Below are positions 49,001 through 59,021 of a stretch of DNA of 64,000 nucleotides, piece after piece. Below the pieces are notes generated by a model. It was not told the origin of the DNA. It worked only from the letters and a program-made list of their open reading frames with translations, and ran no database searches. This stretch comes from Channallabes apus. Its lineage: Eukaryota > Chordata > Actinopteri > Siluriformes > Clariidae. Both the position numbers and the translations under genes were made by a program. The number at the start of each line of letters is the position of its first letter. The stretch's first letter is position 1. Location: positions 26,038,571 to 26,102,570 of the forward strand of contig CM060107.1 in the NCBI GenBank assembly GCA_030522415.1, in the 5' to 3' direction.

Positions 49001-52000
49001 CTTCTTATGTCAGCGCACTGGTACCACCACCTCTGCAGGAGCCCATCAGTCCTCTTGTGTCAGTAAGTCAGGAGACTCCATCACCACCTACATCCACACC
49101 GGCTGTTAAAGAAGTTCCTTCAGTCACTCATATTTTACCTGAGCCTGTGCCTGGTCCTTTACCTTCAGTTCAAGAGCATATGGTAGTATCCACTCCCGAT
49201 GACTCTGTACCTCTGGCTTCACCTGCTGAACCCTTACCAATAACCGCATCTCCATCAACTTTCCCTAACTCTGTAGACGTGTCTCTACCTGCTGAGCCTG
49301 TACCTGGAGTGTTGTCACCTTCTGCTGAAGCTGTGGATATTTCTTCACCTCCAGTTGCTGATACTGTCACGTCTCCTCCACTTAGTGAATGCATTGCCTT
49401 ACCAGTTGATGCCCCAACAGCTCAACCTGTTGAAGCCATACACTTGTCTGCCACTGTCGATCCACCCATTGACAATTCTTCAGAATCATCACTTGTTTCT
49501 ACATGTACTCTGACCATGGACACAACCATTCCTGGTGAACAACATGTAGAACTGTGTACAAAACCTACCTCTGAGTTATTGGCTGAGTTTGAAATGCCAC
49601 TATCACCTGATACACCTCTCAAAGCTTCTATTGAATTAGTGGATATTTCAGCAGATGGACCACCCACACATGTCGACCGTATAGACTTGCCCATCAAGCT
49701 GGAGGACTTGCTCCGTCTTCCGTCCTCTTCTGCTCTAACTATGTCATGTGAAGTTGGGACAGTGGGGCAAATCGGAAGCCTTTCAAATCAAGATACCACA
49801 GCACCAGCACCTTTTACTGAGCCAACTGTTGCACCAGTGCTGCCTCATCTAACTGAAACAGTGGGCCAACTTTCTTCTCCACAAGCTTTAGGTAAGACCG
49901 GTTTTATTATTTTATTAGTGATGTTTACTCATCATATTAGTGATGTTTACTCAGCATACCATCATCACTCATGGTTTTTAAAGGTACTTGTAGCTAAAAT
50001 GACTTGTTCCTTAAGTATATTAAAGCCTTGTTTCTTAAGGAACAACAGCTTTGTTGTCTCTTTTATTTAGTTAATGAGGAACTAAGGAAGCAGATTAGAG
50101 AGGAACTGCAGAAACTCCTAGAGGAAGAGATAAGGATAGAAGAGCTCAAGATCCAGCAACAGTAAGTTAGCTGACAATATCGAAAATATTTTAAGGTAAA
50201 GTAGTTGTTTAGGTCTTGCACTGTCTGTGTATATTACAGTTTATCCCTTTATTACTACGTTAAGGCAAATTGTTCATCAAGATGTGGTGCTGATGTGTGG
50301 GCATGTGTGTTTGTGTTTCAGGTTGGAGGTGGAGAAAGCTAAGGCTGAGGCAGAAGCTCAGGCCAATGCTCAGCATCAGATCCAGGCAGAGGTTCAGAAG
50401 GTCCTGGAGAAGGAGCATCTGGCCCTTCAGCAGACTCTAAAAGACACTATTAAGCTTGCAAGCCAGTATTACGTAAGACATACTGAGATTATTGCACGTG
50501 CACAGTGTGTAACACATTTGGCACCCTAGACAAGCCTCAATCCCTGTAACCAATCTGTCTGCCAAAAACGAGCTACTTTGTAAGCTTTTAATCACACCGG
50601 CTAAAGCAGCCACAAAAGAGAACAGCCTCTTTTCTGTTGTTAAATTGCTCTTGTTATCCATTTGGCCATGAGAAATTGACACATAATGGCCTTGATGGTG
50701 TTTTTTAATCAGATCAAGGCAGTTTTCAACAGCTGTTTCCATTTTGATCAGTTTCACATTTATCAGTATGATGTCACTTACTTCTGGTTACAATTTGTGG
50801 AAATCTGTGCAGTTGCACTCTAAAAATGTTTGCTTTGATGAGAATCTTTTACATGTTCTCACTTCAGATGGCTCTGACCAGGATAAAGTGGTAACTAAAG
50901 AGTAATAAAAGGATTGTGTCATAGAATTTTTAATTTTTTTTGTGTTTCTTGAGATTTAGGAACGGTGAGGCTACAGGGAGCAGAGGTAAAGAAGGTGCAG
51001 GATTTTAAGTACTTAGGGTCAACGGTCCAGAGCAACAGAGAGTGTGGAAAGGAGGTGAAGAGCAAGAGGTAGCAGAGCTGAAGATGTTGAGGTTCTCTTT
51101 GGGAGTGACAAGGATGAATAGGATCAAGAATGAGTTCATCAGTGGGACAACCCATGTTAGATGTTTCGAGATAAAGTCAGAGAGGCCAGATTGAGGTGGT
51201 TTGGACATGTTCAGAGGAGAGAGTGTGAATATATTGGTAGAAGGATGCTGAGGTTGGAACTGCCAGGCAGGAGGTCTAGAGGAAGACCAAAGAGGAGATT
51301 TATGGATGCAGTGAGAGAGGACATGAAGTTAGTTGGTGTGAGAGAAGAGGATGCAGAGGATAGGGTTAGATGGAGGCAGATTATTCGCTGTGGCGATCCC
51401 TGAAAGGGAACAGCCGAAAGACAAAGAAGAAGTGTTTCTTGAGATTTCCTTGACCAAGGTTTAATTCTGCTTCATGCCCACTGTTCCTGGTATCCACTCA
51501 CACTACAACTAGGACCACAATAAATCACTTAATGAAGATGAACAAATGATTAAATACAGTTTCTCATAATAACCCAGCCATCACTAAATAAATGCAGTGT
51601 GTGTTTTTTTTTTTTTTTTTACTCAAGAATGAGTAATTTTCCAGAAGAAAAGGTGTTATGATTTCCATTTTACATCGTCTTCAAATATTGCTAAACGTGC
51701 ACTGGTGTTAACCAAGAATTTCATTGTTGCTTGGAAACCATTGTAAGAAAACTGACATGTATTCACCAAGGAAATATCAGCTTTGCACAAATGCAATATT
51801 TTAATGAATTTTATGGGGTTAATGAACACACAATGAACAAAACTCACAATTTCTGAATCTTCTATCTTTCGCCATATCTCACTCTTTTCTTTTCTTTCTT
51901 TATTTATTTATTTTATTTCTGCTCCTTCTTTTCAGCGGCTGGAGAGGAAGGTAAGTGCAGTGCACCTCGTTTCTGCCTACAGCATGTTTTTATGCTTCCT

Positions 52001-52799
52001 GCGTTGTTTTCCTGGTTTTCCTACTTGAGTTTAAAGCTGAGGTTCTCCATATAAGATATTAGCTTTACATTGAACTATTGAGGCACGATGAGGCACAAGG
52101 CTCAGTCCTAATTTTTTCACATCCCATAGCGATATTGTTATTGAGTACAACTCCAGTAATTAGGTAGCTTAATATAGAGTCCCAGTTGATTTGTGCTCTT
52201 TGTGTAACAATTCTGTGTTTCTAAACCAGATTCAAAAGCTGGAAGAGAAGGAGAGAAACCTGACAAAGCAGGATTCAATGTACATGGAGCAGATTGCCAA
52301 GCTTGAGGAGAAGGTAAGCAACGTGTACGATTTGGATATATGAAAAACAACACACACACACACAGCCATGTTTTTAGTATGTTCTTTCCTTTTTGTCATG
52401 CAGACTGCACTGATTGCCAGAGTCACAGCAGAGAACTTCAGAAAGGGTTTAGAAGAAACTGACAACCGCTTCAAGTGAGTCAGGGTCAGCGTACAATATG
52501 CTCTGTGCTGAAATTCAGTTTGCATTTTCATACAGCATTTATAAAGTTATATCAACAATGTATTAAACTTATTGCAGAATTAATTAACTGGTAAAGAAAT
52601 ACATGAAAGTAAGTCTAATGAGAAGACTGTGATTGGAAGTGTGTAGTCTCCTTCCCATGTGTTTGGGTATACAGTAGATGAAGAGTTTTCCTTTGCCTTT
52701 AATTAATGCCTAAATAAATAGGACAAGGACCTGGGATTACTGCATACTGGCCTTACATTGTAAACTACATCTACTGCATCTAATGGGAAAGGTTATAAT

Positions 52800-52830
<31 letters not shown>

Positions 52831-55157
52831 CATCCTTCTCTCCTGGCTTTCTTTCTCTGTGTTTGTAGGAGGTACCAGATTAAGCCAGTTTGCTCAGAGT
52901 TGCATAGTGAGATTTTGAAATGTTATTTGCAAAATACAGGTCAGACTCTGACATGCTCCAGTATTGCCTCGCAGTATGTGAAGTGTGTGAACAATGCTAA
53001 ACAGGTACGACGTAACTATGTGCATTGATATGTGTAAGAGGAATTCTTTCCTTCGTACTTGTCTTTCATTTGAAACTTACATATATATATACAGTACAGG
53101 CCAAAAGTTTGGACACACCTTCTCATCTATCTTTCAATGTGTTTTCTATATTTTCATGACCATTTACATTGGTAGATTCTCACTGAAGGCATCAAAACTA
53201 TGAATGAACACATGTGGAGTTATGTACTTAACAAAAAAAAAGGTCACCACAGTCACCGGACCTGAACCCAATCGAGATGGTTTGGGGTGAGCTGGACCGC
53301 AGTGTGAAGGCAAAGGGGCCAACAAGTGCTAAACACCTCTGGGAACTCCTTCAAGACTGTTGGAAACCATTTCAGGTAACTACCTCTTGAAGCTCTTCGA
53401 GAGAATGCCAAGAGTGTGCAAAGCAGTAATCAGAGCAAAGGGTGGCTATTTTGATGAAACTAGAATATAAAACATGTTTTCAGTTATTTCACGTTTTTTT
53501 GTTAAGTACATAACTCCACATGTGTTCATTCATAGTTTTGAAGTCCAAACTTTTGCCCTGTACTGTGTATGCATGTGTGTGTGTGTGTGTGTGTGTACAA
53601 ACCGGATTCCAAAAAAGTTGGGACACTAAACAACTTATGAATAAAAACTGAATGCAATGATTTGGAGATGGCAAATGTTAATATTTTATTCAGAATATAA
53701 CATAAATCACGGAACAAAAGTTTAATCCGAGAAAATGTATCATTTTAAAGGAAAAATATGTTGATTCCAAATTTCACGGTGTCAACAAATCCCAAAAAAG
53801 TTGGGACAAGTAGAAATAAGAGGCTGGAAAAAGTAAATTTGAGCATAACGAAGAGCTGGAAGACCAATTAACAGTAATTAGGTTAATTGGCAACATGATT
53901 GGGTATAAAAAGAGCTTCTCAGAGTGGCAGTGTCTCTCAGAAGCCAAGATGGGTAGAGGATCACCAATTCCCACAATGTTGCACAGAAAGATAGTGGAGC
54001 AATATCAGAAAGGTGTTACCCAGCGAAAAATTGCAAAGACTTTGCAGTTATCATCATCAACTGTGCATAATATCATCCGAAGATTCAGAGAATCTGGAAC
54101 AATCTCTGTGCGTAAGGGTCAAGGGCGTAAAACCATACTGGATGCCCGTGATCTCCGGGCCCTTAAACGACACTGCACCACAAACAGGAATGCTACTGTA
54201 AAGGAAATCACAGAATGGGCTCAGGAATACTTCCAGAAACCATTGTCAGTGAACACAATCCACCGTGCCATCCGCCGTTGCCAGCTGAAACTCTACAGTG
54301 CAAAGAAGAAGCCATTTCTAAGCAAGATCCACAAGCACAGGCGTTTTCATTGGGCCAGGGATCATTTAAAATGGAGTGTGGCAAAATGGTCAGACGAGTC
54401 ACGATTCGAAGTTCTTGTTGGAAATGTGGGACGCCATGTCATCCGGACCAAAGAGGACAAGGACAACCCAAGTTATCATCAACGCTCAGTTCAGAAACCT
54501 GCATCTCTGATGGTATGGGGTTGCATGAGTGCGTGTGGCATGGGCAGCTTGCATGTCTGGAAAGGCACCATCAATGCAGAAAAATATATTCAGGTTCTAG
54601 AGCAACATATGCTCCCATCCAGACGTCATCTCTTTCAGGGAAGACCCTGCATTTTTCAACAAGATAATGCCAGACCACATTCTGCATCAATCACAACATC
54701 ATGGCTGCGTAGGAGAAGGATCCGGGTACTGAAATGGCCAGTCTGCAGTCCAGATCTTTCCCCTATAGAGAACATTTGGCGCATCATAAAGAGGAAGGTG
54801 CGACAAAGAAGGCCCAAGACGATTGAACAGTTAGAGGCCTGTATTAGACAAGAATGGGAGAGCATTCCTATTTCTAAACTTGAGAAACTGGTCTCCTCGG
54901 TCCCCAGACGTCTGTTGAGTGTTGTAAGAAGAAGGGGAGATGCCACACAGTGGATTTGTTGACACCATGACATTTTGATTCACCATATTTTTCCCTTAAA
55001 ATGATAAATTTTCTCAGTTATACTTTTGTTCCGTGATTTATGTTCTATTCTGAATAAAATATTGACATTTGCCATCTCCACATCATTGCATTCAGTTTTT
55101 ATTCACAATTTGTTTAGTGTCCCAACTTTTTGGAAATCCGGTTTGTATATATATACA

Positions 55158-55194
<37 letters not shown>

Positions 55195-55359
55195 TACATC
55201 AGTGTTTTTAACTTTATCCCTTGAAAAACCCTGAACAGATTGTATTACTGTTTTCCATGATGTAGGAATGATTGTGATTTTTAAGTCATTCTGATTTTTT
55301 TCCAGAATAAGAAGGTGAACACTAATCCTGTTTCCCGCATGAACATTACTCTCATGTAA
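46099..55359 (+). CDS. chchd3: MICOS subunit MIC19-like (CHCHD3 family) with a large Pro/Ser/Thr-rich insert
   Basis: Exons: 46099-46179, 48853-49891, 50071-50161, 50322-50472, 51936-51950, 52230-52313, 52404-52474, 52869-53004 and 55306-55359. They total 573 residues, against about 227 in human MIC19. MIC19 holds cristae junctions together on the inner-membrane side. MGGTSSSR at the start fits the family's N-myristoylation signal, followed by VVLVKGIRVTDKVIDRMRES. Exon 2 then adds about 330 Pro/Ser/Thr/Val-rich residues before the conserved VNEELRKQIREEL coiled coil (residues about 374-510). The C-terminal twin CX9C domain has Cys pairs in CSELHSEILKC and CSSIASQYVKC, oxidised by the Mia40 route. 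Exon 5 has only 15 nt. Exon 2 cannot be skipped whole without a frameshift. Synteny with slc35b4 favours CHCHD3 over CHCHD6. Confidence 0.86.
46850..47185 (-). repeat. SINE in chchd3 intron 1
   Basis: This minus-oriented copy of the main tRNA-derived SINE runs from TTAGTGGTTAGCACTG (head, about 47180) to the CAGGATAACGTGG tail near 46865. Confidence 0.75.
47910..48160 (-). repeat. SINE, minus orientation, first of an inverted pair
   Basis: It carries GGGCCTGGAGTCCATCCCAGGAG and GGAAACCCACCAAGCACGG in minus orientation. It lacks the head, which is replaced by the next copy. Confidence 0.72.
48165..48425 (+). repeat. SINE, plus orientation, second of an inverted pair
   Basis: It has the head ATTGCCTTGCACCTTCAGGGTCC, the TTTCCTCCGGGTACTCC body, and the tail AAAGCGGTATAGAACATGAGTGAGTGAATGAG. 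With the preceding copy it forms a head-to-head palindrome. Confidence 0.75.
50955..51430 (+). mobile_element. RTE-clade LINE 3' end in chchd3 intron 4
   Basis: Broken frames give VKKVQDFKYLGSTVQ, then (51161-51403) RLRWFGHVQRRE, GRRSRGRPKRRFMDAV and AEDRVRWRQIIRCGDP. These are the C-terminal hallmarks of RTE/Expander-type LINEs in fish. The end TTCGCTGTGGCGATCCCTGAAAGGGAACAGCCGAAAG is the RTE 3' tail. It is heavily 5'-truncated, with an early stop and a frameshift. Confidence 0.85.
53092..53565 (+). mobile_element. Internally deleted Tc1 element
   Basis: It has ends CAGTACAGGCCAAAAGTTTGGACACACC at the left and AAGTCCAAACTTTTGCCCTGTACTG at the right. Between them only a C-terminal transposase remnant remains (SPDLNPIEMVWGELD, HLWELLQDCW). 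A palindromic ATGAATGAACACATGTGGAGTTATG occurs just inside each end. It is non-autonomous. Confidence 0.82.
53598..55145 (+). mobile_element. Apparently intact Tc1 transposon in the last chchd3 intron
   Basis: The ends are CAAACCGGATTCCAAAAAAGTTGGGACACTA at the left and its near-exact complement at the right. The terminal repeats pair over about 195 bp, and each end is next to TA. A second copy of CCCAAAAAAGTTGGGACAAG at about 53791-53810 gives the left end an inner direct repeat; a matching inner repeat on the right is not evident. The 1548-bp element carries one uninterrupted 337-codon transposase. It follows directly after a GT microsatellite. Confidence 0.9.
53949..54962 (+). CDS. Tc1 transposase, full-length DD34E
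   Basis: This 337-residue frame has no stop or frameshift. The frame stays open 18 codons upstream, but MGRGSPIPTM is the family-like start. The N-terminal paired-like DNA-binding region has two helix-turn-helix parts (KIAKTLQLSSSTVHNIIRRF and the block near VKEITEWAQEYFQ), joined by the basic RKGQGRKT linker. The catalytic triad is complete: Asp149 (KWSDESRF), Asp239 (FQQDNARPH) and Glu274 (SPIENIW), with 34 residues between the last two. The enzyme cuts and pastes its own element at TA sites. Being in frame and flanked by near-matching inverted repeats, it may still be active or only recently silenced. Confidence 0.9.
   Translation: MGRGSPIPTMLHRKIVEQYQKGVTQRKIAKTLQLSSSTVHNIIRRFRESGTISVRKGQGRKTILDARDLRALKRHCTTNRNATVKEITEWAQEYFQKPLSVNTIHRAIRRCQLKLYSAKKKPFLSKIHKHRRFHWARDHLKWSVAKWSDESRFEVLVGNVGRHVIRTKEDKDNPSYHQRSVQKPASLMVWGCMSACGMGSLHVWKGTINAEKYIQVLEQHMLPSRRHLFQGRPCIFQQDNARPHSASITTSWLRRRRIRVLKWPVCSPDLSPIENIWRIIKRKVRQRRPKTIEQLEACIRQEWESIPISKLEKLVSSVPRRLLSVVRRRGDATQWIC
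55146..55192. repeat. (TA)n microsatellite
   Basis: A TA-rich dinucleotide run immediately at the right end of the Tc1 element, probably an expanded target site. Confidence 0.85.
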
Positions 55360-57692
55360 AAAGAAACAAACCGACAGAAAAGAAACAAGCATTACACTTG
55401 AGTTAACATACTTTTGCAAGACCTTGCCTTCAGCCTAAATGTGATGTTACTACTGTATACTGGAAAGTTCATAAATGTGCTGCTAGCGTGATTTCACATA
55501 ATTCATTGTTATCCACTAATCAATGAATGTTTGACATTAAAATCACATATACAGTTCCACGGAAGGAAAAATCACAGTGCCTTGATTCTACTTTTTGTTC
55601 AGCTAGGAAAAAAAGTGGACTGAACCCTGTTTTGTTATTTCTTGAGATCTCGGAGATGTTCCCTGTGAAGAAAGAACATGAAATACCCTCATTAAATAGT
55701 CAACAGTGTTCTAGTCTTTTTGCTTGTGAAGTTGTGAAGATGCGTGTCATTTGCAATTTAAATGCTGTGAGTAGGAGTGAGTGTGGAGCTGACCCGTATT
55801 TCAGAGAGAGATTTCTGACAAGTTAGAAGCGCATTTTGAAATTTCTCCACAAGGCTGTGCTGTAGTTTAAAGCCTCTCATCTATTGAAGAGCATTAAACC
55901 TTATCAGGATGCTTCATCACTTCTGAAACCACTCAACAACAAGCTCCATGTTTACATCACCAGTCAGTGTTACAGCATGTGTTATTCAATACAGATGTGC
56001 GATATGCAGAGTGCTAATTAGTTTGAAAATAGTGAATAAATTTAATTCAGTAATCAAATATAATGGCTGACGACCGCGATAGACGAAAGATTCAACTGTA
56101 ACGATATACGAGTTATAGGGCAGCATCCCACTTTCCTCCACCTGTATAACACTTTTGTGATCATCCGATGAAGCTGTCAGATGTGCTCGCACACTCCCAC
56201 ACACTCCCACAAAACAATCACACAACATCACACATTCCTTCGCTCACACAGTTTCACACATGTCCTCGCTTACACATGCGAACCAGAAATACGGAAATAT
56301 GTTCAACCTCGTTCTTCTTCCCCGTTTAAGATAAAAAGAGCAAAACTGGAGCTGCGTCTGACATTTAAGACTAAAGCTCTATAAACGTGAAGTGTGGAGC
56401 TGACATTGTGCTAATGACCTTTTTTTGATTGCGCTGAAAAATCTGATGTTATGAAAGTCAATAGAGGCCATGGCGGCTGAGTTGAATTGCTTATTACATT
56501 TTTGGCTGTCAAAACAAAAGTGACCTTGATCAGACAGGGAGCTCAGGCATTTTATTAGACCTGCAATTCTCCCGCACATCAAACAGCTGGACTCAAAAAA
56601 AGAAGAAGAGGGAAATGGCTTCCTGCAGTAGTGAGAAACAGTTCTCATATGGCTGTCTGTCCATGAAAAACTGCCTCAATTTTAAACAGACCTGCTTTTG
56701 CGTGATGGAAATTGATTATCGAATTTTTCAAATAATTTTTATGCCTCTGGGATGGACGGCTCTAAATTTAAACCCTCACTGCTTATTTAGCATTGATCCT
56801 CCCCTGTGTGATGCAGGCCAAGCCAGTGCCACGTGGCTTACTGTAATATTGATGTGGAGGCCGTCCTAAATTAAGCTCTTTTACCGAGTCTGGATGCCCT
56901 TCGATATTGGAAGGAAAATACGAGTTTGTGTACTGAATATAGCAATGTCCCTGAACAGAAGAAGACATTGTCTGCGTCTGTGTGGAAAATAAAGTGAATG
57001 CAGAATGTAAAAGAAACCTGGAGAGTCAGTGATGAAACAAACCAGGCATCTCCCTTCCTCTCAAGTCACTTGCTGTAAGGCATAATGCCAGTACGTTGAT
57101 GCTCAAGTGCTGTTCGCTAGCTTGCCTTTTTGGCTACAAAACGAAGTGTGTGTCCGTAGTAATTTGCTAAATAGTCATTTGAATAATGACTTGCTAGTCA
57201 AAGAGAATAACACAAAGGAGGAAGAGGACGATGTAATAAAATGATGGGCCATAAAAAGCTCTCACATAAAACAGGGTCATAGGTGATCTGCTTCCTCCTG
57301 GACAGAGCAGCGGGTTTTATGTGTTGAACCCCAGAGACATCTTTTTGCCTTATTTATTACAAATAGTTTATAGCCTATGTGTTCTAATATTGATTCATAC
57401 ATACATTTTTATGTGTCTATTTACAGTTCTTAATTATTGAATTATATACACAGTGTTATAAAAAAACATGCAGTTTTTAACAGCACAGTGAATGTCATAC
57501 TATTATACTAAAGTAGAAGTTCATATAAATAGTAATAAACTTATATTAATTCATGTATTCACATCCAGTGCTGTTCCTTCTATAGCACACACCTGAGTCA
57601 GTCTCTTTCCACTATAAGGAGCATAATGAAGATTTCAAAAGTTCAGATTTTGAGGCTACAGTGTGTACTGGTGTTCCTGCAAGTACCGATAA
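55360..57692. other. Convergent spacer between chchd3-like and gpr22; 3' UTRs only
   Basis: No coding exon or RNA gene was recognised. The chchd3 3' UTR begins at 55360 but a clear AATAAA within the next few hundred bases was not found. The gpr22 3' UTR enters from the right. Confidence 0.5.
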
Positions 57693-59018
57693 TTAATCAA
57701 CATCCTCAGATGACAAACACTTTTGTTTGGCTTCATGATCCTCGAATGTCACTTTTTTATTTCTCTTTGGATCAATCCATGAGTTTTTTATGACTGAATT
57801 TGTGGGCATTGGATCTGTCTCGATGATGGACACCACCCGCTTTTTCATCTTACTTTTTAGAACCTTTTGAAACTTCTGCCGCGTGAAGGCGTAGAGCAGC
57901 GGATGGAAGACTGTTGTTCCATACGCCATGACCAGGAGGCCCAGGCGTAGCTTCACATTGAGGTCACTGGGGCCTGTGCTGAGAATGATGCTGTTCAGAA
58001 CAGTAATAGGAGTCCAGCACAGCAGGAAAGTAGAGATGATAAGGAGTGACATACGGAACACGCGCTTCTGTCTCTCCCGCCGCTCGCGGTGGCGTTTCAC
58101 AGCTCGCCGCAGGGCAATGATCACAGACACTGAGGTTCTCATGCCCAGTGGCACATTGCGGGTCCCACCACTGCTGCCCTGAGAGCCATCTGTGACTTCA
58201 GGCAGCTGCTGTTGCGACGATGACATGAGTGAGATGTTCTTTTTCCATCGCATCTTCTTCTTCTTCTGTGAGGCGTGGAAGCGCGTTCCGATGCGAATGT
58301 TTAACGCCTGAAGGATTTTTGAGTAAGTGACCAGCATGACCACAACAGTGAAGCAGAAGATAGGGATCTGTGCCACCAGATGGTAATACAAGCCTAACTC
58401 TGTGTAGTACTCATTAACATGCACTACAGCAGTCTGGTTGGCTTTGGTTGGTTCTGGTCCTAAGAAGCCCACCTCAATGAAGGGCACCAGGAAACTGAGA
58501 AACGACAACACCCAGATACTGCCCAACAGAGCCACCGCTCGGCCCATGGTCAGCACACGATTGGCTGGTTTGACAGAGATATCATAGCGGTCAAGTGTGA
58601 TGGCCAGCACATTTGCTGCAGTGGCAACACTAGCGAAAGATACACAGGCCTCATGGAAGCAGCAGACGAGCACAGTGTCACCTTGAAGTGACAGAAGCAG
58701 CACAACTATGGTCAGTGGGATGCAGCACACACACACCAGCACATCGAGAACGTGCAGGTTCATGGTCACGATGTTGCTAACGGAGTTGACCAGATTGGAC
58801 TTCATGCAGTACAGGACGAGCACGGTGAGGTTACTGCTCAGGCCCAGCACTATCTCCAGCATCAAGAAGCCTGTCAGGGAGACCTGGAAGCTGAGGGGGT
58901 AGGGGTGGTGTTCGTCCGCCGTCATGGCTGGGCTCGCGGTCTCTGTGATGTCCAAGACTGTAACGTTACTCATGGTGCCTTCTTCCTCCTGTGATGCTGA
59001 AGGTATAGGCTTGTGCAT
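57693..59018 (-). CDS. gpr22: Orphan G-protein-coupled receptor GPR22
   Basis: One intronless coding exon gives 441 residues (human 433). The ATG chosen (MHKPIPSASQEEEGT) directly follows a consensus acceptor TTTCTTTGGAACAG, whose exon starts at 59022, so the leader is spliced. A second Met (MSNVTVLD, 58973) is an alternative. Seven membrane segments are evident from YPLSFQVSLTGFLMLEIVLG to MAYGTTVFHPLLYAF. DRY is kept (LDRYDISVKP), while NPxxY is replaced by HPLLY, as in the family. The long third loop has QKKKKMRWKKN and a Ser/Gln-rich stretch, then RTSVSVIIALRRAVKRHRERRERQKRVFRMS. The tail SWIDPKRNKKVTFED is highly conserved. No ligand is established; mammalian GPR22 couples to Gi, and it is linked to heart and ciliary function. 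Confidence 0.97.
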   Translation of the reverse strand: MHKPIPSASQEEEGTMSNVTVLDITETASPAMTADEHHPYPLSFQVSLTGFLMLEIVLGLSSNLTVLVLYCMKSNLVNSVSNIVTMNLHVLDVLVCVCCIPLTIVVLLLSLQGDTVLVCCFHEACVSFASVATAANVLAITLDRYDISVKPANRVLTMGRAVALLGSIWVLSFLSFLVPFIEVGFLGPEPTKANQTAVVHVNEYYTELGLYYHLVAQIPIFCFTVVVMLVTYSKILQALNIRIGTRFHASQKKKKMRWKKNISLMSSSQQQLPEVTDGSQGSSGGTRNVPLGMRTSVSVIIALRRAVKRHRERRERQKRVFRMSLLIISTFLLCWTPITVLNSIILSTGPSDLNVKLRLGLLVMAYGTTVFHPLLYAFTRQKFQKVLKSKMKKRVVSIIETDPMPTNSVIKNSWIDPKRNKKVTFEDHEAKQKCLSSEDVD

Positions 59019-59021
59019 TAT

